Below, one piece after another: positions 53,601 to 64,000 of a stretch of DNA of 64,000 nucleotides. Every line of letters begins with the position of its first letter. Within the stretch, counting starts at the first letter, position 1. The notes under the pieces are model-generated. The model was not told the DNA's origin and searched no databases. It was given only the letters and a program-made list of their open reading frames with translations. Location of the stretch: positions 2,295,001 through 2,359,000 of the forward strand of contig JAJTWR010000266.1 of NCBI GenBank assembly GCA_021613335.1, read 5' to 3'. The stretch is from Whitmania pigra. Lineage: Eukaryota; Annelida; Clitellata; Hirudinida; Haemopidae. A program made the position numbers and the translations under genes.

Positions 53601-54113
53601 GTGGATTCAGAAGCAGAACACAGACAGGACGGACAGCTCTTTAGATGGGTTTTGTCGTTCAAATTAAATGAACACATTCCGTCCATTTCTCGAGCAACAC
53701 ACGGAGACACGTACACTCAGAAGTTCAAATCCGCAGCGAATTAATTGACTTTAAAAAAAAAAAAGGTAAGATCTATTAATTTAAAAGTCAAGACAATAAA
53801 ATTCGGTTTAAAAACACTTTAAAAAATACACAAACACATAAAAAGAAATATAAATACGAAGAAGAGCCATTAAAAGATGCAGAGTGAAACGTGCGCTGGA
53901 GGTGGAAGGGTGGCGTGCGTAAACAATAAAAAGAAGAAAGACCGCAGAAATGCAGCTAAGCAGACTGCGGACAAAGAGGAGATCACGTGATCGATAAAAG
54001 CATCTTCAAAGAGAACAAACAAACACCGTTGACCAGAACGAGATCATCGATTGGGAATGTAAATCCAAGTGATTCCAAGTGCCTCCAAAGGGATTCCAAG
54101 TGATTCCACTCCT
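50671..54113. other. Gene-free stretch between Teashirt-like and calnexin genes
   Basis: Apart from the part next to 54113, which should be the calnexin 3' UTR, I see no gene. Open frames here are short and lack motifs. GTC/ATC triplet patches lie at about 51850-51905. Confidence 0.5.
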
Positions 54114-57100
54114 TCATGCATTTCGATTCTCTTCATACGCTCCTGACGTCTGCAAAGAACAAAGTAAATGTAAGGAATCACTGTTAGGACAAGTTTCCTG
54201 TCAACTGTCTGCGATGATAATTATGTTGAATAACAATCATGTTAATTAGTATTAGTAATGTCATTAGGCTGAATAACGGAACGACCGAGTTGCAATCGTA
54301 CGATCGACTACTGCGACCACTGAAAACCACTTCTAGAGAAGCCAACTGCACCTGAGTTCCCAAATGGTCTGAACATGTTACAACTGGAAAATCTAAGGAA
54401 AACCTAATGCATGCTCAAACATTTCATACGTCCCAAGAATCACGAAAGATCAAAAGTAACTTTCATTCGAGCATCACCTCAGCAAGATAAACGAAGTGGA
54501 ACGACCGTCAGTTCGACTCAAAGCTCCCCTGTTTGTTCCCCGAAAGGATGTGACCTCTCGACCTCAGGTTACCGTAGTTCGTGCCGGGTTGGGTGTTCTT
54601 CGGGGGTTTTTGCCGAGGGCCCTCGAACCTCACCGACTTGTTTGGCTTCTAAAATTTCATGGTTCTCACATTCACTACGTTGTTCAGTGGATCAATTTTC
54701 TAGTATTTTATATTTATTATATTCTACTTTTAATGGTTTTGAACTAATTCTAAACTAATAAACTCAAATAAAATTCAATATTCTGTCAAAAACCGAATGG
54801 ATGTTATGGATCGAAACAATAAATTGAATTCGCTAAACGATTCATTCAAAATCAAAATCTCAGAAAAATCTCATCTTATTTACTTGAGGCTTCGGAGGAG
54901 AACCACAGCAACAGGCAATAAAGATGAGAGTTGGAAAAACTATGGCTAGGATGATGGGAATCCACAGCAATGGCCTCTCATTAGCTGCCTCTACAATGGC
55001 CTCAATTGTGTTTGGCTGTGGAATTAAATTCAACATCAACAAATTGAATTTAGTTCACAATATAATTCTGAGCAATCAACTTTGTGTAGTAGAATAATAA
55101 ACAATAAAATTTTCAATCGAACAAAAATCATTCGTCTCGCCTTTGATGAAACGTCCCTCGATTTTTCGACGTCATTCTTCAACTTCCAAGTCTCTCCTGC
55201 CCAGAGTTTTGCATCCCCGATGCTGTCAGTTACGAGGAAGTTGTCGAAGAGAATGTCGACGGACATCGACCACGTCTCGATGCCGACGGCACCCTGCACT
55301 CGGAGAGAAGGAAATGCAACGGTTTAGCCGGACGGACGGCTACCGGCTATATGGTTACATGATCGGTTTTAACTCAATCTTAATCTTATGTTTTACATTA
55401 CGACTGCAATGAAACATGATCTGCATTTCAGCATTTCTGCATTTAAGAACCAGATTTTAAAAATAGATTTGAAAGTTGAATAAATTATAATCCGAATGAA
55501 AACAAAATGACTTCATTCAACTGACTATGCTGGACATGTTGTAGGGAAGAGGGTCGAAGAAATAATTCGGATTCGGTATCTTCCTAGGACTCCAAGGCCC
55601 CTGTCAAGTTAATTATGTTAATTAAGACATCGTAAATATTAATCATGTTATTTTCTACAGAGGAAAACGGAGATGAAAGAGAAGTTACGCACAATTTTCA
55701 ATTTATTTTTAAAGCTTAATCTCATTAGCAGCTGCAGAAACAGATTAGCTAATAATAATATTAATAATAAATTACTAATATATATTATTAATAATAAATT
55801 GCTAGCAACACGAGGTGTAAAGAATTGCTAACTGATCCTTAACCAACCTTGTAAGAAGGATTCTTTATGGTGGGAGGCACCCACGGCCCCTTGAATATCG
55901 GGTTTCTGACCAACGGTGGATTCCACTCACCGCAGCCCATTGCCTTCTCGCATGCCGGATTTACTGGAATAGTGTCAATAACAATGGTAATGGTTCATAT
56001 AACATGGTGATGTTGATGATGATGATGACGATTGCTGCTCGGAAATACAATCGAGGGCAATTGGCGATTATTCGTGCGACTGCAAAAAGTTTCCTCACAC
56101 ATCATCGGCGGTTCCCATTGGCCGTCGAGTTCTTCGTCCCTGCGTACAAAAACGTCGACAACAACCAATATCACCATTGCCTTCCTCATCATCATCAACA
56201 CAATTATCATCATCATCATTACAAACACTATCAAGCTCCTCAATGTTATCATCACTGTAACCATCGCTATCATCATCACTATAACCATCGTCATCTCACC
56301 AATCGCTCGGCTTGATTGCTCGATCGTCGGCAATCCACTCTTCCTCGTCTTCCAACCATCCTTCGGGCACCTTGGCATTCTGGTCGGGGATGAATTCCCT
56401 TCCAAACGTCTCGTCCCTGACAAAGTCAAGAAGCAACAACGTTCGTTGATAATCAACTCTTAGAAATTTTGTTTACAATAAGAATCTGTTTATTCCTTAT
56501 TGTATGTGTGAATACGAAATTATAAAATACTAATAATAAACCTTTAACAACAACATTAATAATAATAATAATAATTATGACAAAGCCATAATTCAAGTTA
56601 TCACAAATGCCTCCAATTGCTGATTAAATTACAAACCAGTTATCAGGCTTTTCTGCATTAGGATCTGCTATCCTGTTGATCAAAAGCATAAAATTAACTA
56701 CATCACAATATTCAATAAATATTATAATATTGCAGTGTAATATATAAATACATCTATAAATAGACAAAATATTGAACAATTATTCTTTGAACCTTTTGAC
56801 AATTCACATTAAAAAATGACCAAAATCTTAATGAATAAATCAGGAAATGCTAGCAATCACATCTTTTCCATTATGTTTGTAATTCATTCCAGAATAATCA
56901 GAACAAATCGAGCAACGAAATCGTAACCAAAACCCGCTGACATTTCTCTGTCCTCCCAGTCGAGAGGTTTCGTGTCGTTTGGGTCGACGACTTCTTCGGG
57001 TGGGTTGACGGGGGGCCTGTCGTTAAGTGTCATACGTGACTGATTCGTCTGATAAGTCTCACATCAAAAGTCTTACTTCATGTCTTGCAGCAGATCTCCC

Positions 57101-59883
57101 TCTGTAAGGGTTTCCAGGTCGACCAAAATGGAAAAGGAATTGTTCGGGCGGATGACTGGAAGTGAAAGGAAAAAATTAAATCTAACACAATGTGTTAACT
57201 AAGATTGAGTTGGATCTTTAATTAATTAATCCTTAAACATGTAATTGATAATTAATTAATTATTTAGATCTTTAACCAGATGTTTTCAAAGGCAATTCTT
57301 CAGACTCACAAATCAAGAAATTTGTTGATAAATAAAACCCAATGTTTTACTTAAGGTGTATAGGTGAGTCATCTTGTCTTTGAAAATCTTTTCTAAATTC
57401 TTTGAGGGCTGCACTGCATGCTTTTCCTGTAAAAGTTGAGTTCTGAGTTCATTGAACTAACTGGGCACATAGATATTCTAAATATTCAGTTAAAAATAAA
57501 TGAATGTTCATAACCGTTAACTATTAATACCACATTTAAACGACAATACAAATTGAACCTACGAATGGAATGGAAACAAATATTAAGACGAGATGCAAAC
57601 TCACCTCAAACTTGTTTGTAATTGGATTCTTGTGTCGAAATATGAAGTGGATCTGAAAGAATCAGAACCGATTCAAAACATCAACAACAGAGGTCATAAT
57701 TTCTCGACGACCAAAACCCTCGTCAAACTTTGCTTAAATCTCTTTTACTGGTAAAAGTTATTTTTTATTCGACGTTCGATCGCCACAAAACAACCCGTCG
57801 CTTAACGAGAACCACGCGGAGATGAAGAAGCGATGCGACTCGAATACCTTCATGTCGTTGCCACACTTGTCGGGACCGAACATGACGACGTAGGGGGTCC
57901 TGTCGTGAAAGTTTCTCTGCAACGAAAAGTCGAATAACTTCCTTCAGAATTATTATTCTGCAGAAATAAAATGTCGACAGCATTTCTATCAACGAAGATC
58001 AAAACAACTTTGCAACATTTCTCGCACTCACGAGATCCAAATCGTCGGACTGCATCAACAACTTGATGTACGCTCCCCCGCATTCCAGTCCTCGCTGAAG
58101 TTTCACCTCAAACCTGACAAAGTGACAAATTTTTAAAGTAATAAAATCGTTTATGCAATAAACTCACGCACGACTTATCGTGTCGAACTTCGAACAAAAC
58201 CTCTTCCAGGTGAAACGATGTCAAAATACAGGTGATAAAAAATAATTGTCCATCAGTTTTAAGGTATAAAGTTATAACCTCAATATAATATTTTAGATAG
58301 CAACAAAGTATTATCGTTCCAATTAATATTACCATCGATACCGCAACGAATTTTTCCGATCTAAAACCACTGATTTTAATTATTAAAAACATTATTACAA
58401 CAAATTTAACTGATTTAAAAGTGCAGATCAGAAAAAGAGGAGCACGAAAAGCATTCTTACTGAACCACGAGGATCCTCCCATCGAAGACAAAAGGTCGTT
58501 TCAAGGTGGAGGAAATGGCATGGTGTTTTGCTTTTGACTTGACGTGTTAAGGGGAATAAATGGGGTTAGGAAATGTTAGTTTATAATATATGAATATATA
58601 TTATATTATAATATAATAATATTATACTATAATATTATAAAAAATTATATATACCTTATAAAATTATAATACTAAGGGGAATAAATGGGGTTAGGAAATG
58701 TTAGTTTAGATTATATGAATATATATTATATTATAATATAATAATATTATACTATAATATTATAAAAAATTATATATACTTTATAATATTATAATACTTT
58801 ATAGTGTAATATTTATAATATTTGCATTTTTTAAGATATGGGTTTTAATAGCTGCATAAGTAGACTTGTTAGAAAATTCATTTTAAATAAATGGTTTGGA
58901 AAATATTAAATCACCAATCATTATTCAAATGGCTGATAAATTACTTTATATATATATATATGATAAATTATATTCATTAGTTCAGGGGTCATCCATAAAT
59001 TAATAAAAACAAATGGCATCACAGTGTGCATTAACCCAGCCTCATTAACATACCATTAACATAACATCAACCACACAAACTTCGACTGCAAACCTTCAAC
59101 ACGAGTCCCATGTCGCCATTGAAAACCCTCTCCAGTGGTTCCTCGACTTTCCACTCCCCTTTGATTAATAAACAAGTACTAATCAGTGATAATTAATTGA
59201 TTAATAAACATGTTTAGATAAATAAGCAGTAATCAGTGATAATTAATTATTCAGTATCCAACTGCACCATTGTATATTTGGAAACCCAAACTTACTCACT
59301 AATAACTTGTTAAACAAAATAAATGTGTGGCGTAATATAAGTAACATGATGAGAGTTTTTAACCATCATATTTTGCTATGTCTTCATCAATAAGTTCTTT
59401 CTTGGCCTGAGAAATCACCCAACTAAAAAAAAATTTTGTGTCAAATTGTAAAACTTCATTGCAATTTCTGTAAACATTTGCAACTATACAATTTTAAAAA
59501 TGTTAGCAATAAAACTATTGTTACAATGCAGAATAAGCTTACTTTGAAGTAAATTCATCTTTAGAAGAAAATGTTTCACAAAAGTAAGCAGACTTTGGTG
59601 TTTCTGGGAGTTTCAGGAATGACTGATAAAAACATTTTATGATGTTTTTGAGACTTAATATATGTGAAGTACAATAATGTTCAATAATGTTTTAAAATAA
59701 TGTTTAAGTTTTATGCCATTTAAGCTGAGACTTTGAAGAATGATTGAATCTAAAAAATATTGCAAGCAAATAATCACTAATAACTACATTTTGAGGTGAG
59801 CTTTCGCCCCCAAAATCGTCATCGTGAGCATTGAGATAAGAAAGTGTTACAACAATGACGATCGAACGGATAAACAGTATCAT
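54114..59883 (-). CDS. CANX: Calnexin, complete, 19 exons, very short cytosolic tail
   Basis: ER-membrane lectin chaperone that binds monoglucosylated N-glycoproteins. Exons in coding order: 59788-59883, 59543-59622, 59364-59422, 59094-59158, 58461-58537, 58032-58113, 57848-57916, 57605-57652, 57351-57426, 57077-57155, 56942-57016, 56637-56672, 56300-56416, 56099-56139, 55848-55963, 55526-55600, 55141-55293, 54884-55015, 54114-54149. All phases close, giving 503 aa. A signal peptide (about 1-20) starts at the only suitable ATG. The lectin domain keeps [21 protein letters not shown] and MFGPDKCG, including the disulfide cysteines. The P-domain has [25 protein letters not shown] and IKPSDW repeats, then [13 protein letters not shown] and [11 protein letters not shown]. 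After [16 protein letters not shown] come the helix at about 464-485 and CCC. The tail is only about 18 residues. The intron after 55141 would use a GC donor; a weak GT 15 bp earlier keeps the same frame. Confidence 0.95.
58549..58798. repeat. 125-bp tandem duplication in a calnexin intron
   Basis: Two head-to-tail copies (58549-58673 and 58674-58798) start with GGGGAATAAATGGGGTTAGG at 58551 and 58676. They differ at only a few positions. The interior is almost pure AT with hairpin-forming TATAATATTA strings. Confidence 0.92.
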
Positions 59884-60197
59884 TCCAAGTTGGAGGGAAT
59901 TACACCCGAAATAGCAGAAAACAAAATTGTATTATCGCCCTTTCAAGAATTGCGATTCTATTAAAGCAACAGTTATTTTCAACAAGTACTGATTTCTAAT
60001 TGTTTGATCGTTTATTGTTCATTGAAACTGATGACTAGACTCGATTTGAAAGTGTTTAATAAATAACTGCTGACCAAGTAGCTTGACCGAGTCATGCCTT
60101 AAGACTTGCACCAAGCAACTATTTAGGCTTATTAAAATACGTAAAAACATAAAAGTAACATTAAGTAAAACATATTAAACATTGTAATTTAAGTCAT

Positions 60198-60466
60198 GAT
60201 TGGGCCTCAGTGGCCGAGTGGTTAAGGCTTTCGCTTTTCTCCTTTAGTTCTATTCTTCCTAGACACTCGCAAGAGCTTCTACGGCTAATACTTGCTTATT
60301 ATAAAACCAGGGCCGCCTTTCCCCTTCAGTGACTTCAGACCACATGCAAAAAAAGATCTCAAACTATGCAATGGTTTGCCCTCCCTGGAAAAATGCTGAA
60401 ATAACGTCCCTGCGGTGCGACCCACATTCAGTTAGTGAGGCCACTGCACCGAAAAAAATTAAAATT
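60198..60466 (+). mobile_element. SINE with tRNA-Ser/Leu-like head and A-rich tail
   Basis: An A box in TGGCCGAGTGG (60211-60221), followed by TTAAGGC, matches type II tRNAs. No intact B box follows at the right distance. A GC-richer body continues to an A-rich end GAAAAAAATTAAAA near 60453-60466. A decayed retroposed copy is the simplest reading; a functional tRNA is excluded. Confidence 0.65.
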
Positions 60467-61685
60467 CTCGACCATTCCTGCTTTTCAGTATAAACTTGTA
60501 ACTTGCAACACTTAATCTTTGGAATTTAGCCTTCTTGTGTCAACATAATTTTACGCTATCTGATGACATTTAGCTACTTTTAACAGTTATCGAGGCTTTT
60601 TTAATTGGTTTAATTGATAAACTACTTATGTACCGAGCTAACTCCAGTTAAATAATATATTATCACAATTATTTTCATTGTCTGCAGTGAAGCAATCATG
60701 ATAATAAGGCAGCTGATGGTAACCGAGATGGAATAGCTTCTGAAGCAATGACTCGGTGATAATCTCACATCGGCTGTCAAAGCAACAATCTGTTATTAGT
60801 TTAAGCAAACACATGCAGTTATTAGAAAATAGATTAAAAATCATTTTCGAGTTAATTGAGTTAGCCACAACCCAGGCATGAGGTTCTAATGCAGAAATGA
60901 ATTTCGAGTAAAATAAGCTCGGCAATAAAATAAACCTGTTTTGTATCTGAAATCCAGCCACTTAGGCTCGTACCCAAAAATTCCTTCAAAACTTATAAAC
61001 CAGCCAGAAACAGGATTACAATGAAATTAAAATTCTGGCTCAGTATGAAATGGCGAGAAAATTAAAAACAAATTTTAAGATCACATAGATTATGTCATGT
61101 TCCTACAAGTATATTAATAAAATTATTACATAAAGTTGTAAATTAATAAACAATCATTCAATTTTTTTTGCATCACTTTACCGCTTCCTGCTTCCTGAGA
61201 GGATATTTCAGATAAGCTACTGCTATTTAAAAAAAAAAACACTCATAGTGCAAAGAGCTTCGAAAGGAGTGAGAAATAAAAATTGAAAAGCTTTGTTTAC
61301 GTGGAAACGTGTTATTAATTACTAAGAAAATTAGTGCGCAGTTATTACATTGTCGATTAAAACAACTGCTGGTTTATTGAATTAATCAACATTGGAGCAT
61401 GGAATTTTATTGTAAAGAATAGATTTCGATTAAATGTAATTCGACAAACAAGTATTCTAGTTTTTCTTCTGTTTTTTTTTTGTTTCAAAACTTTTAAACA
61501 AACAACAAATAGCAATAAAGTGAAATAACTCTGCGCAGCATAAAATGGCGAGGAGGCATGTCACGATCATTGAGTATGTCTGGTTCCAATTATCTTTCTA
61601 GTTGCTCAACCAATGTCAAAATAAATTGCACCAAAATAATCATCAAACATTCCTCTTAAAATCGCATTGTCCAGAATTTTAATTT
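60467..61685. other. Intergenic between calnexin and the unknown gene
   Basis: AT-rich DNA without a recognised gene. The string CCGCTTCCTGCTTCCTGAGAGG and the following ATATTTCAG near 61182-61212 resemble the last exon of the neighbouring gene (61808-61858). This could be a decayed partial duplicate; I quote no more than the shared core GGATATTTCAGA. Confidence 0.4.
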
Positions 61686-61691
61686 TTTATT
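61686..61691 (-). promoter_or_regulatory. Poly(A) signal for the unknown gene
   Basis: AATAAA on the minus strand, about 95-170 bp downstream of the two possible stops of the gene. Confidence 0.4.
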
Positions 61692-61854
61692 TAAATTTGC
61701 ATAATTTATCGGCAACTTTTTCGAAAAGCAAGTAATTAAATATTATTGAATAAACTTGTAAATTAATAAATTACCAACAATTATTCAATTTTTCCTCCGC
61801 CATTTTGCCGCTCCCTGCTCAAACTTTTTGGTTTCCTCTTCCTGAAAGGATATT

Positions 61855-62945
61855 TCAGAAATTCTCTGCATGAATTTGGCGCTTGATCCCTGAAGTGGAT
61901 CGACATACGGAAAGCCTGTTTGAGTGTTTACTTGCTGATCTGAAATGACATATTTGAACTAAATTAACTAGATATTTAATTTGGACAATGTTTCTAAATT
62001 ACCTGCCTTGATACTTTTGAGTCTGTCTCGCCATTTTGTTAAATAGATTACAAGTATTATGACCTAAATTCTGTTCAGCTTTTTGCCAAATCTTGGGGTA
62101 ATGCTTTAGTTCTCTTGACCCTGTAGAATTACCTTCGGACGCAGCAAGGGTTCCTCTGGTCGAGAGAAATTCAGTAGTTTTATTCGCTGTACTGGCATCT
62201 TTTTTATCGTTGGAAGGCAAGCTATTCCGATCAAAAGTATTTAGCCGATGCGGAGAAACTTTTTTGCGAATTTCTTGGAAGCGAAACTTAGAACTTGAGG
62301 GTTTCAATAAATTTTGTGGGCCCTGTTAAATTAACATTTAAAATTATCAGAAAAAGTTCAAAATAAAAACATCAAACCTAACCCCAACCCTATCAAATCC
62401 ATTTAAAATTATCAGAAAAAGTTCAAAATGAAAACATCAAACCTGAAAGTTGAAGGTATCCTTCTTGCTGGTTTCTTGTAACAAAGCAGACGAACCGCTG
62501 ACAATAATTTGCGGGTTATCTGAAGGCCAAATCAGATAGTCGACGTTAGTAGTTAACTAATATTATTCGAATTTTTCTTCAAAACTCACTTTTGAGAAAT
62601 CTGGATCGAATTCTCCTATCGGTTGCATTGAAATCAGAGTCGTGGGTTCTGAGAGCCGAAAAGTCAAACTCCCCGTTAAATTGGCTGTTCGACCTGAGAA
62701 AGCATCTCCAACAATAGAATTTCTAATAAGTAGCACGTAATAAATTATAATAAATTACACTTTTTTGAAACAAGAATGCAATTGCATTGCGTGTCGCGAC
62801 GGTAAGTGGACTCATAAACTCATAGTGGACTCTTGATAAACATCATTTAAAACAACGAATTAACGGCAAACCTCTTTCCTTTGTGAACCTGCTTAAAATC
62901 TCCCGCCAATTTAAACTCGTTTGACACTCGATTCCTGACGTCCAT
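61855..62945 (-). CDS. Unknown protein, five exons, about 219 aa
   Basis: I do not recognise this protein. Exons in coding order: 62872-62945, 62590-62693, 62443-62519, 62003-62322 and 61855-61939, all with canonical GT-AG sites and consistent phases up to the last junction. The start is the ATG at 62943-62945 (MDVRNRVSNEFKLAG). The product is hydrophilic, rich in Ser, Asn, Lys and Arg, with no signal peptide or membrane segment. It contains FDFSALRTHDSDFNATDRR and KFRFQEIRKKVS. In the frame given by splicing, the last exon ends after 28 residues. Another frame of the same exon stays open to 61785 and reads as a charged helix (SAKFMQRISEISFQEEETKK), so the true C-terminus may be that one. A CCAAT box and an RFX-type X-box lie upstream. 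Confidence 0.6.
62335..62442. repeat. 65-bp direct duplication within an intron
   Basis: CATTTAAAATTATCAGAAAA occurs at 62335 and again at 62400. The second copy ends at the donor of exon 3 of the unknown gene, so the duplication extended intron 3. Confidence 0.85.
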
Positions 62946-63169
62946 TCATTTCCAGATGAAATGCGAGCCTAATCAGCTCACGACCAGGTAAGCAGAAGAA
63001 GAAACTGGCAATCACCTGGAGCGCCTCTAAAAGCTTGCACGCACGAGAAAATATAGATCTCCGCGGCTATATTGCCTGCAATCAGCGACTCGGTCATAAT
63101 TAGATCTTAAAAACAAGACGAGTATCATTACCGAGGTTCCTTAATTAGCGTCTCACCTGCCAGCCTCCT

Positions 63170-63174
63170 ATTGG
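63170..63174 (-). promoter_or_regulatory. CCAAT box
   Basis: CCAAT on the minus strand about 225 bp upstream of the unknown gene's ATG, a usual distance for an NF-Y site. A second, weaker candidate lies nearby on the plus strand around 63206. Confidence 0.35.
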
Positions 63175-63270
63175 TTGGTTACTGTCGGCGTCACCACAAA
63201 AATCACCAATGGCTTGGCACGCGATGTAAACAAAAATATATCCGGCATCACGCGGAATTAAAAGCGTCTG

Positions 63271-63284
63271 GTTGCCATGGCAAA
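63271..63284. promoter_or_regulatory. RFX X-box-like palindrome
   Basis: GTTGCCATGGCAAA matches the X-box consensus GTYNCCATRGNAAC at all but the last position. It lies 326 bp upstream of the unknown gene. RFX factors bind such sites, most often in promoters of ciliary genes. Confidence 0.45.
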
Positions 63285-63329
63285 TCTCTGAGTTTGTTTT
63301 TGACGAAAACCGTGGTTGGAATACTGCTA

Positions 63330-63335
63330 TTTATT
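63330..63335 (-). promoter_or_regulatory. Poly(A) signal for the p85 gene
   Basis: AATAAA on the minus strand about 375 bp after the p85 stop codon. Confidence 0.4.
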
Positions 63336-63709
63336 AAATAGAAATGCTTGCCAATGATTCCGAATTCACAGAAAGAAACAAGACACTGATCGGATGAAGT
63401 TTACAAGATTTAGTTCGAAGTAGATTTTACACGACGTTCATCATCAGCATCCTCATCCATCACCACTAACTTCATCATCACAAATATCTGCAACGAGAGA
63501 TAAGAAAAAATCACAAGTCGGAATAACAAGCAATTTCAGCAATACACAGCTGTCGGTCGGTTGGGTAATAATGCCTCGACAAAATATCTCTGAACAGGGT
63601 TTGGGGGGTTTTCGTCCGTCCTTGGGAGAAACTTGGACCACCCTCGTCCAAGCGATAAGAACATTTCATGTGGTATAAAAGGGAACGCAAGAACAAAATG
63701 GCTGTCTTT

Positions 63710-63929
63710 TCAACTCTCGTTAATCGTCGACGTGTACGGAGGGGGAGGCTCGCCGGAGTTGACGGGGTACTTGAGCGTGGTTTCGAGCAGAGAGTTATGG
63801 TCAGCAAGAGTGTTGTCTTTGTAATGAAGGACCAGATCCTTGAGGGTTTTGTGGACGATGTAAGGTCCGGCGAAGCCAAACCGTCCGTCCTTGTTCAAAA
63901 TCATGCAGTGGCATACCTGTCCATTTGCC
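63710..63929 (-). CDS. PIK3R1: PI3K regulatory subunit p85, last exon (C-terminal SH2 half)
   Basis: Adaptor subunit of class IA PI 3-kinase; its SH2 domains bind phosphotyrosine and relieve inhibition of p110. Only the last exon is in the window; the gene continues to the right. The 72 residues begin ANGQVCHCMILNKDG and match the second half of the C-terminal SH2 domain: FGFAGPY, LKDLVLHY, HNSLL and TLKYPV align with the p85 signatures GFAEPY, LKELVLHY, HNDSL and TLAYPV. Vertebrate p85 proteins end a few residues after YPV. Here about 16 more residues follow, including PPPPY. The acceptor (AG at 63930-63931) has a poor pyrimidine tract, so the exact exon start could differ. Orthology to a single vertebrate paralogue is not implied. 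Confidence 0.8.
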
Positions 63930-64000
63930 CTGCGACGGATTATCACAGTTATTGTATCGTTATTGTGTTGTTACCGTTGTATCGGTAAGTTATTAATATT

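Overview
The window is nuclear DNA of an animal. Its genes are split by many short GT-AG introns, the spaces between them are long and full of simple repeats, and SINE- and MITE-like elements are scattered through it. The gene set (a p85-type PI3K subunit, calnexin, an ATAD2 bromodomain ATPase and a Teashirt-type zinc-finger factor) points to an invertebrate bilaterian. I cannot place it more precisely from sequence alone.

Layout, left to right. 1-5.6 kb is repeat-rich: a 660-bp (CCAT)n tract, several (ATT)n tracts and three minisatellites with units of 39, 46 and 16 bp. 5.64-7.65 kb (+) holds the last three exons of a single-pass membrane protein of an uncharacterised invertebrate extracellular-domain type. 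9.87-18.67 kb (-) is a complete 25-exon ATAD2 gene. I joined it exon by exon; every splice phase closes and it gives 1341 aa. A probable non-coding first exon and promoter lie near 19.2 kb. A MITE sits in its last intron and a tRNA-derived SINE in another. 19.3-40.1 kb has no recognisable gene. 40.10-44.09 kb (+) is the large coding exon of a Teashirt-like transcription factor. 44.1-54.1 kb is again gene-free. 54.11-59.88 kb (-) is a complete 19-exon calnexin gene (503 aa). 61.8-62.9 kb (-) is a five-exon gene I do not recognise. At the right edge (63.71-63.93 kb, -) is the last exon of a PI3K regulatory (p85) subunit.

These genes are ordinary eukaryotic neighbours, not an operon. ATAD2 is a chromatin factor, Teashirt a developmental repressor, calnexin an ER lectin chaperone and p85 a signalling adaptor. 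The long gene-free flanks of the Teashirt gene fit a developmental regulatory landscape, which is inference. The points most worth checking are calnexin's very short cytosolic tail, a PPPPY-containing C-terminal extension on p85, the altered bromodomain shelf in ATAD2, the reduced finger set of the Teashirt-like protein, and the unknown gene with an RFX-type X-box upstream and a frame conflict at its last junction.
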